Origin: JAMHWF01 sp048500255
Lineage (GTDB): Bacteria > Pseudomonadota > Gammaproteobacteria > Burkholderiales > Burkholderiaceae_C
DNA length: 64,000 nucleotides
Assembly: GCA_048500255.1 (NCBI GenBank)
Contig: JASNYH010000002.1
Coordinates: 558,001 to 622,000, forward strand
Reading direction: 5' to 3'
A model generated the notes under the pieces. That model was given only the letters and a program-made list of their open reading frames with translations. It was not told the DNA's origin and ran no database searches. Positions 54,703 to 63,618 of this stretch are shown here, piece after piece. A program made the position numbers and the translations under genes. How positions within the stretch are numbered: the first letter of the stretch is position 1; every line of letters starts with the position of its first letter.

Positions 54703-55896
54703 ATGAACATCCTTCGATTCGCCGACCTCGTTGCCGCCGGTCGTGTCGCCGGCAAGCGCGTCTTCATCCGGGCCGACCTCAACGTGCCGCAGGACGACAG
54801 CGGCCGCATCACGGAAGACACGCGCGTGCGCGCCTCCGTGCCGTGCATCGAGATGGCGTTGAAGGCGGGCGCCGCCGTGATGGTCACGTCGCACCTCGGG
54901 CGCCCGAGCGAAGGCGCGTTCAAGCCCGAGGATTCGCTCGCCCCGGTGGCCGAGCGGCTGGCCGAGCTGCTCGGTCGCCCCGTGCCGCTGGTCAGCAACT
55001 GGGTCGACGGCGTGAAGGTCGCGCCGGGCGAAGTCGTGCTGCTCGAGAACTGCCGCGTCAACAAGGGCGAGAAGAAGAACGACGAGGCGCTCGCGCGCAA
55101 GATGGCCGCGCTGTGCGACATCTTCGTGCACGACGCCTTCGGCACCGCGCACCGCGCCGAGGCCAGCACCTACGGCATCGCGCAGTTCGCGCCGGTGGCC
55201 TGCGCCGGTCCGCTGCTCGCCGCCGAGGCCGACGCGATCCATGCCGCGCTCGCCAACCCGAAGCGGCCGCTCGTCGCCATCGTCGCCGGCAGCAAGGTCA
55301 GCACCAAGCTGACGATCCTGCAGAGCTTGGCCGCCAAGGTCGATCAATTGATCGTCGGCGGCGGCATCGCCAACACGTTCATGCTCGCCACCGGCCTGCC
55401 GATCGGCAAGAGCCTGGCCGAGGCCGACCTCGTCGGCGACGCCAAGGCCGTCATCGACGCCATGAAGGCGCGCGGTGCCGCCGTGCCGATCCCGGTCGAC
55501 GTCGTCACGGCCAAGGAGTTCAAGGCCGATGCGGCGCCCACCGTCAAGGCGGCGGCCGACGTGGCCGCCGACGACCTGATCCTCGACATCGGCCCGAAGA
55601 CGGCGGCGCAGCTCGCCGATCAATTGAAGGCGGCCGGCACGATCGTCTGGAACGGCCCGGTCGGCGTGTTCGAATTCGACGCGTTCGCCAGCGGTACCGA
55701 GACGGTCGCGCGCGCCATCGCCGCGAGCGGCGCCTTCAGCATAGCCGGCGGCGGCGACACGCTCGCCGCGATCGCGAAATACGGCATCGAGCGCGACATC
55801 AGCTACATCTCGACCGGCGGCGGCGCCTTCCTCGAAGTCCTCGAAGGCAAGACACTGCCTGCGTTCGACATCCTGCAGCGCCGCGCCGCGGGCTGA
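54703..55896 (+). CDS. pgk: Phosphoglycerate kinase
   Basis: It converts 1,3-bisphosphoglycerate and ADP to 3-phosphoglycerate and ATP, reversibly. 397 residues. KRVFIRADLNVPQDD, VTSHLGRPS (substrate site), LAIVAGSKVSTKL-like IVAGSKVSTKLTIL and the nucleotide-binding AGGGDTLAAI are intact. It is 14 nt before pyk; together they perform the two ATP-forming steps of lower glycolysis. Confidence 0.98.
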   Translation: MNILRFADLVAAGRVAGKRVFIRADLNVPQDDSGRITEDTRVRASVPCIEMALKAGAAVMVTSHLGRPSEGAFKPEDSLAPVAERLAELLGRPVPLVSNWVDGVKVAPGEVVLLENCRVNKGEKKNDEALARKMAALCDIFVHDAFGTAHRAEASTYGIAQFAPVACAGPLLAAEADAIHAALANPKRPLVAIVAGSKVSTKLTILQSLAAKVDQLIVGGGIANTFMLATGLPIGKSLAEADLVGDAKAVIDAMKARGAAVPIPVDVVTAKEFKADAAPTVKAAADVAADDLILDIGPKTAAQLADQLKAAGTIVWNGPVGVFEFDAFASGTETVARAIAASGAFSIAGGGDTLAAIAKYGIERDISYISTGGGAFLEVLEGKTLPAFDILQRRAAG

Positions 55897-55910
55897 ACCC
55901 GCGAGCACCC

Positions 55911-57341
55911 ATGCCCACCGTCACCAAGATCGTCGCCACGCTCGGCCCGGCCTCGTCGTCACCCGACGTCCTCGAGAAGATGATCCGCGCCGGCGTCGAC
56001 GTCGTGCGCATGAACTTCTCGCACGGCACGGCGCAGGACCACATCGACCGCGCGAAGCTGGTGCGCGAAACGGCCGACAAGGTCGGCACCGTGGTCGCGA
56101 TCATGGCCGACCTGCAGGGCCCGAAGATCCGCGTCGGCAGGTTCGAGGACGGCAAGACGCAGCTCGTGCCGGGCCAGCGCTTCGTCCTCGACGCGGCGAG
56201 CACGGCGCCCGGCACCAACGAACGCGTCGGCCTCGACTACAAAGAGCTGCCGCGCGACGTGCGCCCCGGCGACACGCTGCTGCTCAACGACGGCCTGCTG
56301 CGCCTGACGGTCGACGCCGTCAAGGGCGACGAGGTGCACACCACCGTCGTCGTCGGCGGCGTGCTGTCGAACAACAAGGGCATCAACAAAGCGGGCGGCG
56401 GCCTGACGGCGCCGGCGCTCACCGCCAAGGACATGGAAGACATCAAGGTCGCGATGAGCTTCCAGGCCGACTACCTCGCCGTCAGCTTTCCGAAGAGCGC
56501 GACCGACATGGAGATGGCGCGCCAGCTCGCCAACGTCGCGGGCGAGCCGTTCCGCCACAAGCCGGGACTGATCGCCAAGATCGAGCGCAGCGAGGCCATC
56601 CCCGCGCTCGAGGCCATCCTGCGCGCCAGCGACGGCATCATGGTCGCGCGCGGCGACCTCGCCGTCGAGGTCGGCAACGCCGCCGTGCCCGCGCTGCAGA
56701 AGCAGATGATCCGCATGGCGCGCGAGATGGACAAGGTCACGATCACGGCCACGCAGATGATGGAGTCGATGATCGTCAACCCGGTGCCCACGCGTGCCGA
56801 GGTCAGCGACGTCGCCAATGCCGTGCTCGACGGCACCGACGCCGTGATGCTCAGCGCCGAGACGGCCGCCGGCGGCTACCCGGTCGAGACGATCGAGCAG
56901 ATGTCGGCGATCGCGCTCGAGGCCGACATGTTCGAGCAAAGCAACCTCGACACCGACTTCCAGAACAAGCGCTTCGGCCGCATCGACCAGACGATCGCGA
57001 TGGGCGCGCTGTTCACCGCCGACCACCTCGGCTGCAAGGCGATCGTCGCGCTCACCGAGTCAGGATCGACGGCGCTGTGGATGAGCCGGCACCGCATCAA
57101 GGTGCCGATCTTCGGCGTCACGTCGCAGCTCGCGAGCCAGCGCCGCATGGCGCTTTACCGCAACGTCACGCCGCTGCTGATGCCGACCTACGCCGACCGC
57201 GACGTCGCGCTCGCCAAGGCCGAGGCGCTGCTCGTCGAGCGCGGCGTGCTCAAGCCGGGCGACACCTACGCCATCACCTGCGGCGAGCCGATGGGCTACC
57301 CGGGCGGCACCAACATGCTCAAGGTCTGCCGCGTCGGCTGA
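55911..57341 (+). CDS. pyk: Pyruvate kinase
   Basis: It makes pyruvate and ATP from PEP. 476 residues. TKIVATLGPASSSPDVLEKM, VVRMNFSHG, the active-site KIERSEAIPALEAIL segment, MVARGDLAVEVG and ITATQMMESMI are conserved. ATG 55911 starts at MPTVTKIVATLGPA. It is followed by ppsA, which catalyses the opposite conversion, so the pair needs opposite control. Confidence 0.98.
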   Translation: MPTVTKIVATLGPASSSPDVLEKMIRAGVDVVRMNFSHGTAQDHIDRAKLVRETADKVGTVVAIMADLQGPKIRVGRFEDGKTQLVPGQRFVLDAASTAPGTNERVGLDYKELPRDVRPGDTLLLNDGLLRLTVDAVKGDEVHTTVVVGGVLSNNKGINKAGGGLTAPALTAKDMEDIKVAMSFQADYLAVSFPKSATDMEMARQLANVAGEPFRHKPGLIAKIERSEAIPALEAILRASDGIMVARGDLAVEVGNAAVPALQKQMIRMAREMDKVTITATQMMESMIVNPVPTRAEVSDVANAVLDGTDAVMLSAETAAGGYPVETIEQMSAIALEADMFEQSNLDTDFQNKRFGRIDQTIAMGALFTADHLGCKAIVALTESGSTALWMSRHRIKVPIFGVTSQLASQRRMALYRNVTPLLMPTYADRDVALAKAEALLVERGVLKPGDTYAITCGEPMGYPGGTNMLKVCRVG

Positions 57342-57360
57342 AGCGCTGCAGCCGGGCCGC

Positions 57361-57374
57361 TTGACCGCTGTCAA
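57361..57374. promoter_or_regulatory. FNR/CRP-type inverted repeat ahead of ppsA
   Basis: TTGAC-CGCT-GTCAA, a perfect 5-4-5 palindrome (one more pair, C/G, extends it to 57360-57375). It resembles the FNR/Anr consensus TTGAT-N4-ATCAA. Its centre lies about 41 bp upstream of the transcription start expected from the -10 at 57396-57401, the class II activator position. The regulator is not identified. Confidence 0.65.
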
Positions 57375-57395
57375 GCCGGGGCCTCGGGCGCGGCC

Positions 57396-57401
57396 TAGGA
57401 T
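57396..57401 (+). promoter_or_regulatory. Probable -10 of ppsA
   Basis: TAGGAT, 45 nt before the ppsA ATG. No consensus -35 (57373-57378 reads AAGCCG), which fits activator-dependent transcription from the palindrome at 57361-57374. Confidence 0.5.
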
Positions 57402-57446
57402 GGCGCTTCCGCCGCAGCCGTGGCGGCCGCCCCCAGGAGATGCCCG

Positions 57447-59876
57447 ATGAGCGGTCCGAACTACATCCGCTGGTTTCGCGACTTGTCGCTGGCCGACCTG
57501 CCGCAGGTCGGCGGCAAGACGGCGTCGCTCGGCGAGATGTTCCGCGAGCTGACGCCGCTGGGCGTGCGCATCCCCGACGGTTTCGCGCTCACGGCCGCGG
57601 CGTACCGCGACGCCGTCGACGCCGCCGGCGCCTGGGACGAACTGCACCGCCTGCTCGACGGCCTCGACAAGCGCGATGTCGATGCGCTGGCGCGCGCCGG
57701 CCGCCGTGCGCGCGAGCTCGTTTATGCCGCGCCGCTGCCCGCCGCCGCCGAGCAGGGGCTGCGCGCGGCGTGGCGCGAGCTGCAGACGCGCGTCGGCCCG
57801 CAACTGAGCGTCGCGGTGCGCAGCTCGGCCACGGCCGAGGACCTGCCCAATGCCAGCTTCGCCGGCCAGCACGACACTTACCTCAACATCGCCGGCGAAG
57901 AGATGCTGATCGACGCCGCCAAGCGCTGCCAGGCGTCGCTGTTCACCGATCGCGCGATTTCGTACCGCATCGACCAGGGCTTCGACCACTTCAAGGTGTC
58001 GCTGTCGGTGTGCGTGATGCAGATGGTGCGCAGCGACCAGGCGTCCAGCGGCGTGATGTTCACGCTCGACACCGAGTCAGGTCATCCCGACGTCGTCTTC
58101 GTGACGGCTGCGTGGGGCCTGGGCGAGAACGTCGTGCAGGGCAACGTCGATCCCGACGAGTTCTACGTCCACAAGCCGACGTATCGCGCCGGCCGCCGCT
58201 GCGTGCTGCGCCGGCGGATGGGGCGCAAGCAGATCCGCATGGTCTATGCGAGCGGGCGCGCGACGCGCGAGCCCGTCGTCAACCAGCCGACGCCGCCGGC
58301 CGACCGTGCGCGGTTCTGCCTTAGCGATGCCGACGTGCTCGAACTCGCCAGCGCCGCGATCGCGATCGAGGACCACTACAGCCGCCGCGCCGGCACTTGG
58401 CGGCCGATGGACATCGAATGGGCCAAGGACGGCGCCGACGGTCCGCTGTACATCGTGCAGGCACGCCCCGAGACTGCGGCGTCGCAGCGATCGGCCGACA
58501 CGATCGAGACCTACGTCCTCGAAGGCAAGAGCGGCGTGCGCGCGCAGGGCCGCTCGGTGGGCGAGAAGATCGCCGCCGGCGCGGTGCGGCGCGTGGCGAG
58601 CGCCGCGCAACTGCCCGAGTTCCGCCCCGGCGAAGTGCTCGTCGCCGACACGACGACACCCGACTGGGAGCCCGTGATGAAGACGGCATCGGCCATCGTC
58701 ACCAACCGCGGCGGGCGCACCTGCCACGCCGCCATCGTGGCGCGCGAGCTCGGCATCGCCGCCGTCGTCGGCGCCGACGGCGCGAGCGAGACGCTGCGCG
58801 ACGGCGAGGAGGTCACCGTGTCGTGCGCCGAGGGGGACGTCGGCCGTGTGTACAGCGGGCGGCTGCCGTTTCGCGTCGAGCGCAGCAGCATCGCCGGCCT
58901 CGAGCGGCCGGCGACCGAGATCATGGTCAACCTCGGCAACCCCGACCTCGCGTTCAAGACCAGCCTGCTGCCCTGCGACGGCGTCGGCCTGGCGCGCATG
59001 GAATTCATCATCAGCGAGCACATCAAGCTGCACCCGATGGCGGCGCTGCATCCCGAGCGCGTCACCGACGCGGCCGAGCGCGAGCGCGTGCTGGCGCAGT
59101 TCGCCGGCTACGCCGACGGCGCGAGCTACTTCATCGAGCGGCTCGCCGAAGGCGTGGGCACGATCGCCGCGGCGTTCTGGCCGCGGCCCGTCATCGTGCG
59201 GCTGTCGGACTTCAAGACCAACGAATATGCCGCGCTGCTCGGCGGCCGCGACTTCGAGCCGCGCGAAGAGAACCCGATGCTGGGCTTTCGCGGTGCGGCG
59301 CGCTACGTCCACCCGGCCTACGAAGAAGGCTTTGCGCTCGAATGCGCGGCGCTCGAGCGCGTGCGCGGGGCGATGGGGCTCACGAACCTGAAGGTGATGG
59401 TGCCCTTTTGCCGGCGCCTCGACGAGGCGCGCCGCGTGCTCGACACGATGGCGCGCCACGGCCTCGTGCGCGGCGAGAACGGCCTCGAGGTCTACGTGAT
59501 GTGCGAGATCCCGAACAACGTGCTGCTGATCGACGAGTTCGCGCAGTTGTTCGACGGCTTCTCGATCGGCTCGAACGACCTGACGCAGCTCACGCTCGGC
59601 GTCGACCGCGACAGCGCCATCGTCGCCGCGTCGTTCGACGAGCGCGATCCCGGCATGCGCAAGATGCTCGCGATGGCCGTCGAGGGCGCGCGCCGCAACG
59701 GCCGCCACAGCGGCATCTGCGGGCAGGCCCCCTCCGACCATGTCGAGATTGCGCGCTTCCTCGTCGAACTGGGCATCGACAGCATCAGCCTGACACCCGA
59801 CCGCGTGCTGCGCACGATCCAGGCCGTGCGCGAGATCGAGCGCGCGCAAGGCCGCGCGCCGCGCAGTCCCCACTGA
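57447..59876 (+). CDS. ppsA: Phosphoenolpyruvate synthase
   Basis: It makes PEP from pyruvate and ATP for gluconeogenesis. 809 residues, three parts: N-terminal ATP-binding domain (VGGKTASLGEM; VRSSATAEDLPNASFAGQ), central phosphohistidine domain with His427 in GGRTCHAAIVARELGI, and the C-terminal PEP/pyruvate barrel (GSNDLTQLTLGVDRDS; GICGQAPSDH). ATG 57447 has CAGGAGA upstream; GTG 57420 is less likely. It stands between pyk and fba, and seems to have its own regulated promoter. Confidence 0.97.
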   Translation: MSGPNYIRWFRDLSLADLPQVGGKTASLGEMFRELTPLGVRIPDGFALTAAAYRDAVDAAGAWDELHRLLDGLDKRDVDALARAGRRARELVYAAPLPAAAEQGLRAAWRELQTRVGPQLSVAVRSSATAEDLPNASFAGQHDTYLNIAGEEMLIDAAKRCQASLFTDRAISYRIDQGFDHFKVSLSVCVMQMVRSDQASSGVMFTLDTESGHPDVVFVTAAWGLGENVVQGNVDPDEFYVHKPTYRAGRRCVLRRRMGRKQIRMVYASGRATREPVVNQPTPPADRARFCLSDADVLELASAAIAIEDHYSRRAGTWRPMDIEWAKDGADGPLYIVQARPETAASQRSADTIETYVLEGKSGVRAQGRSVGEKIAAGAVRRVASAAQLPEFRPGEVLVADTTTPDWEPVMKTASAIVTNRGGRTCHAAIVARELGIAAVVGADGASETLRDGEEVTVSCAEGDVGRVYSGRLPFRVERSSIAGLERPATEIMVNLGNPDLAFKTSLLPCDGVGLARMEFIISEHIKLHPMAALHPERVTDAAERERVLAQFAGYADGASYFIERLAEGVGTIAAAFWPRPVIVRLSDFKTNEYAALLGGRDFEPREENPMLGFRGAARYVHPAYEEGFALECAALERVRGAMGLTNLKVMVPFCRRLDEARRVLDTMARHGLVRGENGLEVYVMCEIPNNVLLIDEFAQLFDGFSIGSNDLTQLTLGVDRDSAIVAASFDERDPGMRKMLAMAVEGARRNGRHSGICGQAPSDHVEIARFLVELGIDSISLTPDRVLRTIQAVREIERAQGRAPRSPH

Positions 59877-59887
59877 CGGCGCGGCGC

Positions 59888-59893
59888 TAAAAT
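59888..59893 (+). promoter_or_regulatory. Probable -10 of fba
   Basis: TAAAAT (59888-59893), 43 nt before the fba start and the only AT-rich stretch in the gap. No -35 at the expected distance. Confidence 0.42.
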
Positions 59894-59936
59894 TCGCAGC
59901 TCTGCTGCGACGCCAACTTCTCCCGAGGGGAATCCG

Positions 59937-61004
59937 ATGCCTATCGTCTCGATGCGCCAACTGCTGGACCACGCCGCCGAAAACGGCTACGGCATCCCGG
60001 CCTTCAACGTCAACAACCTCGAGCAGGTGCAGGCCGTGATGGCGGCCGCCGACGAGGTCGGCGCGCCCGTCATCCTGCAAGCCAGCGCCGGCGCGCGCAA
60101 GTACGCCGGCGAGGCCTTCATCAAGCACCTGATCGCCGCCGCCGTCGAGGCCTATCCGCACATCCCGCTCGTGATGCACCAGGATCACGGCCAGAGCCCC
60201 GACGTCTGCAAGGGCGCGATCGACCTCGGCTTCAGCTCCGTGATGATGGACGGCTCGCTGCAGGCCGACGGCAAGACGATCGCCAGCTACGACTACAACG
60301 TCGACGTAACGAAGAAGGTCGTCGACATGGCGCACAAGCTCGGCGTCACCGTCGAGGGCGAGCTCGGCTGCCTCGGCTCGCTCGAGACGATGAAGGGCGA
60401 CAAGGAAGACGGCCACGGCACCGACGCCACGATGACCAAGGAGCAGCTGCTCACCGACCCCGAGCAGGCCGCCGACTTCGTCGGCAAGACGCAGCTCGAC
60501 GCGCTGGCCATCGCCATCGGCACCAGCCACGGCGCCTACAAGTTCACCCGCAAGCCCACCGGCGACATCCTCGCGATCGACCGCATCAGGCAGATCCACC
60601 AGCGCATCCCGAACACGCACCTCGTGATGCACGGCTCGTCGAGCGTGCCGCAGGATCTGCTGGCGCAGATCCGCCAGTACGGCGGCAACATGAAAGAGAC
60701 CTACGGCGTGCCGGTCGAAGAGATCCAGGAAGCGATCAAGCACGGCGTGCGCAAGATCAACATCGACACCGACATCCGCCTCGCGATGACGGGTGCGGTG
60801 CGCAAGTTCATGGCCGAGAACCCCGAGAAGTTCGACGCCCGCGAATGGCTCAAGCCCGCCCGCGAAGCGGCGATGAAGATCTGCAAGCAGCGCTACCTCG
60901 AATTCGGCTGCCAGGGCCAGGCCGCCAAGATCAAGCCGCTGCCGCTGACCGTGCAGGCGCAGCGCTACGCCCAGGGAGAGCTGGCGCAAGTCGTCGCTGC
61001 CTGA
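59937..61004 (+). CDS. fba: Class II fructose-bisphosphate aldolase (CbbA/Fba type)
   Basis: A zinc-dependent enzyme of glycolysis, gluconeogenesis and the Calvin cycle that joins DHAP and glyceraldehyde 3-phosphate. 355 residues, the length of the CbbA subgroup. Zinc-site and catalytic segments MHQDHGQSPDVCK, VEGELGCLGSLE, GTSHGAYKF and HGSSSVPQDL are all seen. GAGGGGAA precedes ATG 59937. purC follows 16 nt later. Confidence 0.97.
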   Translation: MPIVSMRQLLDHAAENGYGIPAFNVNNLEQVQAVMAAADEVGAPVILQASAGARKYAGEAFIKHLIAAAVEAYPHIPLVMHQDHGQSPDVCKGAIDLGFSSVMMDGSLQADGKTIASYDYNVDVTKKVVDMAHKLGVTVEGELGCLGSLETMKGDKEDGHGTDATMTKEQLLTDPEQAADFVGKTQLDALAIAIGTSHGAYKFTRKPTGDILAIDRIRQIHQRIPNTHLVMHGSSSVPQDLLAQIRQYGGNMKETYGVPVEEIQEAIKHGVRKINIDTDIRLAMTGAVRKFMAENPEKFDAREWLKPAREAAMKICKQRYLEFGCQGQAAKIKPLPLTVQAQRYAQGELAQVVAA

Positions 61005-61020
61005 GCGGGCGGCGCACGCG

Positions 61021-61914
61021 ATGGCCGCGCTGCTGCAGTCCTCCCTCACGTCGCTGCCGCTGCTCGCGCGCGGCAAGGTGCGCGACAACTATGCGGTCGG
61101 CGACGACCGCATCCTGATGGTCGCGAGCGACCGCCTGTCGGCGTTCGACGTCGTGATGGGCGAGCCGATTCCGGGCAAGGGCGAGCTGCTCACGCGCATG
61201 GCGCTGTTCTGGTTCGCCAGGCTCGCCGACGCGGTGCCCAACCACCTGACGGGCGACGACCCCGAGTCCGTCGTCGCGCCGGCCGAGCGCGTGCAGGTGC
61301 GCGGGCGCTCGATGCTCGTCAAGCGGCTGAAGCCGCTGCCCGTCGAGGCCGTCGTGCGCGGCTACCTCGCCGGCAGCGGCTGGAAGGAGTACCGGGAGAG
61401 CGGATCGGTCTGCGGCGTTGCGTTGCCGCCCGGCCTGCGCAACGCGAGCCGGCTGCCGCAGCCCATCTTCACGCCGGCGACCAAGGCCGAGATGGGCGAG
61501 CACGACGAGAACATCTCGTTCGAGCGCATGGCGGCGATCGTCGGCGCCGACCTCGCCGCGCGCGTGCGCGACGTCTCGCTGCGCCTGTACACGGCGGCGG
61601 CCGAGTTCGCGCTCGCCAAGGGCATCATCATCGCCGACACCAAGTTCGAATTCGGCCTCGACGCGCGCGGCACCCTGACGCTGATGGACGAGGTTCTGAC
61701 GCCCGATTCGTCGCGCTTCTGGCCCGTCGAGGGCTACTCCGAGGGCGCCAACCCGCCGAGCTACGACAAGCAGTTCGTGCGCGACTGGCTCGAGCAGGCG
61801 CAGGTCGACGGCAAGCCCTGGAACAAGAAGGCGCCGGCGCCGGCGCTGCCCGCAGCCGTGATCGAGCAGACGGCGGCGCGTTATCGCGAGGCGCTGCAGC
61901 GGTTGACGTCGTGA
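61021..61914 (+). CDS. purC: SAICAR synthase (phosphoribosylaminoimidazole-succinocarboxamide synthase)
   Basis: It joins aspartate to CAIR with ATP in purine synthesis. 297 residues, the longer variant. The ATP-binding RGKVRDNYAVGDDRILMVASDR start, FEVVVRGY-like VEAVVRGYLAGS and ADTKFEFG (with DEVLTPDSSRFWP) are conserved. It is linked with purE and purK, the two preceding steps, though a minus-strand gene interrupts them here. Confidence 0.97.
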   Translation: MAALLQSSLTSLPLLARGKVRDNYAVGDDRILMVASDRLSAFDVVMGEPIPGKGELLTRMALFWFARLADAVPNHLTGDDPESVVAPAERVQVRGRSMLVKRLKPLPVEAVVRGYLAGSGWKEYRESGSVCGVALPPGLRNASRLPQPIFTPATKAEMGEHDENISFERMAAIVGADLAARVRDVSLRLYTAAAEFALAKGIIIADTKFEFGLDARGTLTLMDEVLTPDSSRFWPVEGYSEGANPPSYDKQFVRDWLEQAQVDGKPWNKKAPAPALPAAVIEQTAARYREALQRLTS

Positions 61915-61983
61915 TCGTCGGCTGAGGGCCGAGCGCCGGGCCGGCCCGCGGCCTGCCGCGAGACGTGGCAGGCGCTCGTGGCG

Positions 61984-62009
61984 TCCAAGCCCGCGCAGGC
62001 GGGCTTGGA
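61984..62009. terminator. Bidirectional terminator between purC and cnoX
   Basis: A perfect 11-bp stem TCCAAGCCCGC/GCGGGCTTGGA with a GCAG loop, between convergent genes. A second short palindrome CCCCTTGGGG follows near 62026-62035. The rest of the 153-bp gap holds nothing else that I recognise. Confidence 0.7.
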
Positions 62010-62067
62010 GCCGCGCCCCTCTCTCCCCTTGGGGGATCGGCCGACGTACTCGTCGGGCGACGGGTCG

Positions 62068-63015
62068 TCAGTTCAATGCCATGCTGAGCTTGCGGCGGTA
62101 CTGGTCGACCAGCGGATCGGCGCTGGCGACCGGCGCGGCGTGGCCCGTCACTTCGAGCGCGCCCTTGGCCTCGCCCGCGACCGCCGCCTTGGGCGCCGGC
62201 TTGCTCATCAGCTCGAGGATGGCGACATAGGTCTTGCGCGCGAGCTCTTCGTTCCACTTCTTGTCGCGCATCACGATCTCGAGCAGCTCGTCCATCGCCT
62301 CGACGAAGTGCTGCGCGGCGAAATGCGTCTGCGCCAGCTCGAAGCGCGCGTCGAAGTCGCGCTTGTTCGCCGCGATCGCGGCGGCCAGCGCCTCGGGCGG
62401 GCGCGCCGTCGCGGCCCGTTCGCAGGCGGCGAGCCAGTGGCCGGCGGCGGCGAGTCGCGCGTCGAGGCCGACCTTGGAAGCCACCGGCTCGAAGGCGCGC
62501 CGCGCCTCGGCGAAGCGGCCCTCGGCGAGCAGCGCGCGCAGATAGTCGTAGCGCGCGGTGTCGTTGGCCGGATCGATCGCAACCGCCTGCTGCAGCCGCT
62601 CGAGCGCGGTCGCCGTGTCGCCCTCGGCGAGCAGGGCCTGCGCCTCGCTCACTTCCTCCTCGGCGGCCATCTCGTCGGCGCTCGGCACGTGCTTGTCGAG
62701 GAACTGGCGGATCTGCGCCTCGGGCAGCGCGCCGACGAAGCCGTCGACCGGCTGGCCGTCCTTGAACAGCACACAGAACGGGATGCTGCGCACGCCGAAC
62801 ATCTGGCTCAGCTGCCCGGCGATCTCGGGTTGGTCGTCGGAGTTGAGCTTGGCGAGGCGAAATCGCCCGGCATAGGCCGTCTCGAGCTTCTCGAGCGCCG
62901 GGCCGAGCGCCTTGCACGGGCCGCACCACGGCGCCCAGATGTCGAGCAGCACCGGCTGCTGCAGCGAGGCGTGGATGACCTCGGTCTCGAGGTTCTGGAC
63001 GGTGATGTCGATCAT
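62068..63015 (-). CDS. cnoX: Thioredoxin-TPR co-chaperone (CnoX/YbbN-like)
   Basis: A thioredoxin domain fused to TPR-like helices; in E. coli, CnoX (YbbN) works with GroEL and DnaK during oxidative stress. 315 residues. The thioredoxin part carries an active CGPC site (Cys31, Cys34 in WAPWCGPCK), unlike E. coli YbbN, where it is SQHC. The TPR-like region spans about 115-265. The last 35 residues form an Ala/Val-rich tail ending DPLVDQYRRKLSMALN. It is divergent from purE. Confidence 0.9.
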   Translation of the reverse strand: MIDITVQNLETEVIHASLQQPVLLDIWAPWCGPCKALGPALEKLETAYAGRFRLAKLNSDDQPEIAGQLSQMFGVRSIPFCVLFKDGQPVDGFVGALPEAQIRQFLDKHVPSADEMAAEEEVSEAQALLAEGDTATALERLQQAVAIDPANDTARYDYLRALLAEGRFAEARRAFEPVASKVGLDARLAAAGHWLAACERAATARPPEALAAAIAANKRDFDARFELAQTHFAAQHFVEAMDELLEIVMRDKKWNEELARKTYVAILELMSKPAPKAAVAGEAKGALEVTGHAAPVASADPLVDQYRRKLSMALN

Positions 63016-63083
63016 GGCGATGGGCGTGTTCGAGGTCCGGCTTCAGGGCGGCCGGCGCTCGGCGGAGATGGCGTCGCGCCACC

Positions 63084-63089
63084 TACAAT
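63084..63089 (+). promoter_or_regulatory. Probable -10 of purEK
   Basis: TACAAT in the 105-bp divergent gap between cnoX and purE, 31 nt before the purE start. The -35 zone is weak. Confidence 0.45.
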
Positions 63090-63120
63090 TCAAGCCTCCT
63101 GCAGCCCCGTGGAGCGAGCC

Positions 63121-63618
63121 TTGAGCCAGCCCGATCCGATCGTCGGCGTGTTGATGGGCTCCAGCAGCGACTGGGACACCCTCAAGCACGCGACCGAGAT
63201 TCTCGCCGAGTTCGGCGTCGCGCACGAGGCGCGCGTCGTCTCGGCCCACCGCATGCCCGACGAGATGTTCGCCTACGCCGAAGCCGCCGCCGGGCGCGGC
63301 CTGCGCGCCATCATCGCCGGCGCCGGCGGCGCGGCGCACCTGCCCGGCATGCTCGCCGCGAAGACGACGGTGCCGGTGCTCGGCGTGCCGGTCGCCAGCC
63401 GCCACCTGCAAGGCGTCGATTCGCTGCATTCCATCGTGCAGATGCCCAAGGGCGTGCCGGTCGCCACGTTCGCCATCGGCAACGCCGGCGCCGCCAACGC
63501 GGCGCTGTTCGCCGTCGCGATGCTGGCGACGACCGACGCCGCGCTGCGCGACAAGCTCGAGGCGTTCCGCCGCCGGCAGAGCGATGCCGCGCGCGCGATG
63601 ACGCAGGAGCTCAAGTGA
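63121..63618 (+). CDS. purE: N5-carboxyaminoimidazole ribonucleotide mutase
   Basis: It rearranges N5-CAIR to CAIR in purine synthesis. 165 residues, class I. VGVLMGSSSDWDTLKHA, SAHRMPDEM and GAGGAAHLPGMLAAKTTVPV are diagnostic. The start is TTG 63121 (MSQPDPIVG) with GGAG 6 nt upstream; GTG 63109 lies within the ribosome-binding region and is less likely. Its stop overlaps the purK start (GTGA). Confidence 0.96.
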   Translation: MSQPDPIVGVLMGSSSDWDTLKHATEILAEFGVAHEARVVSAHRMPDEMFAYAEAAAGRGLRAIIAGAGGAAHLPGMLAAKTTVPVLGVPVASRHLQGVDSLHSIVQMPKGVPVATFAIGNAGAANAALFAVAMLATTDAALRDKLEAFRRRQSDAARAMTQELK

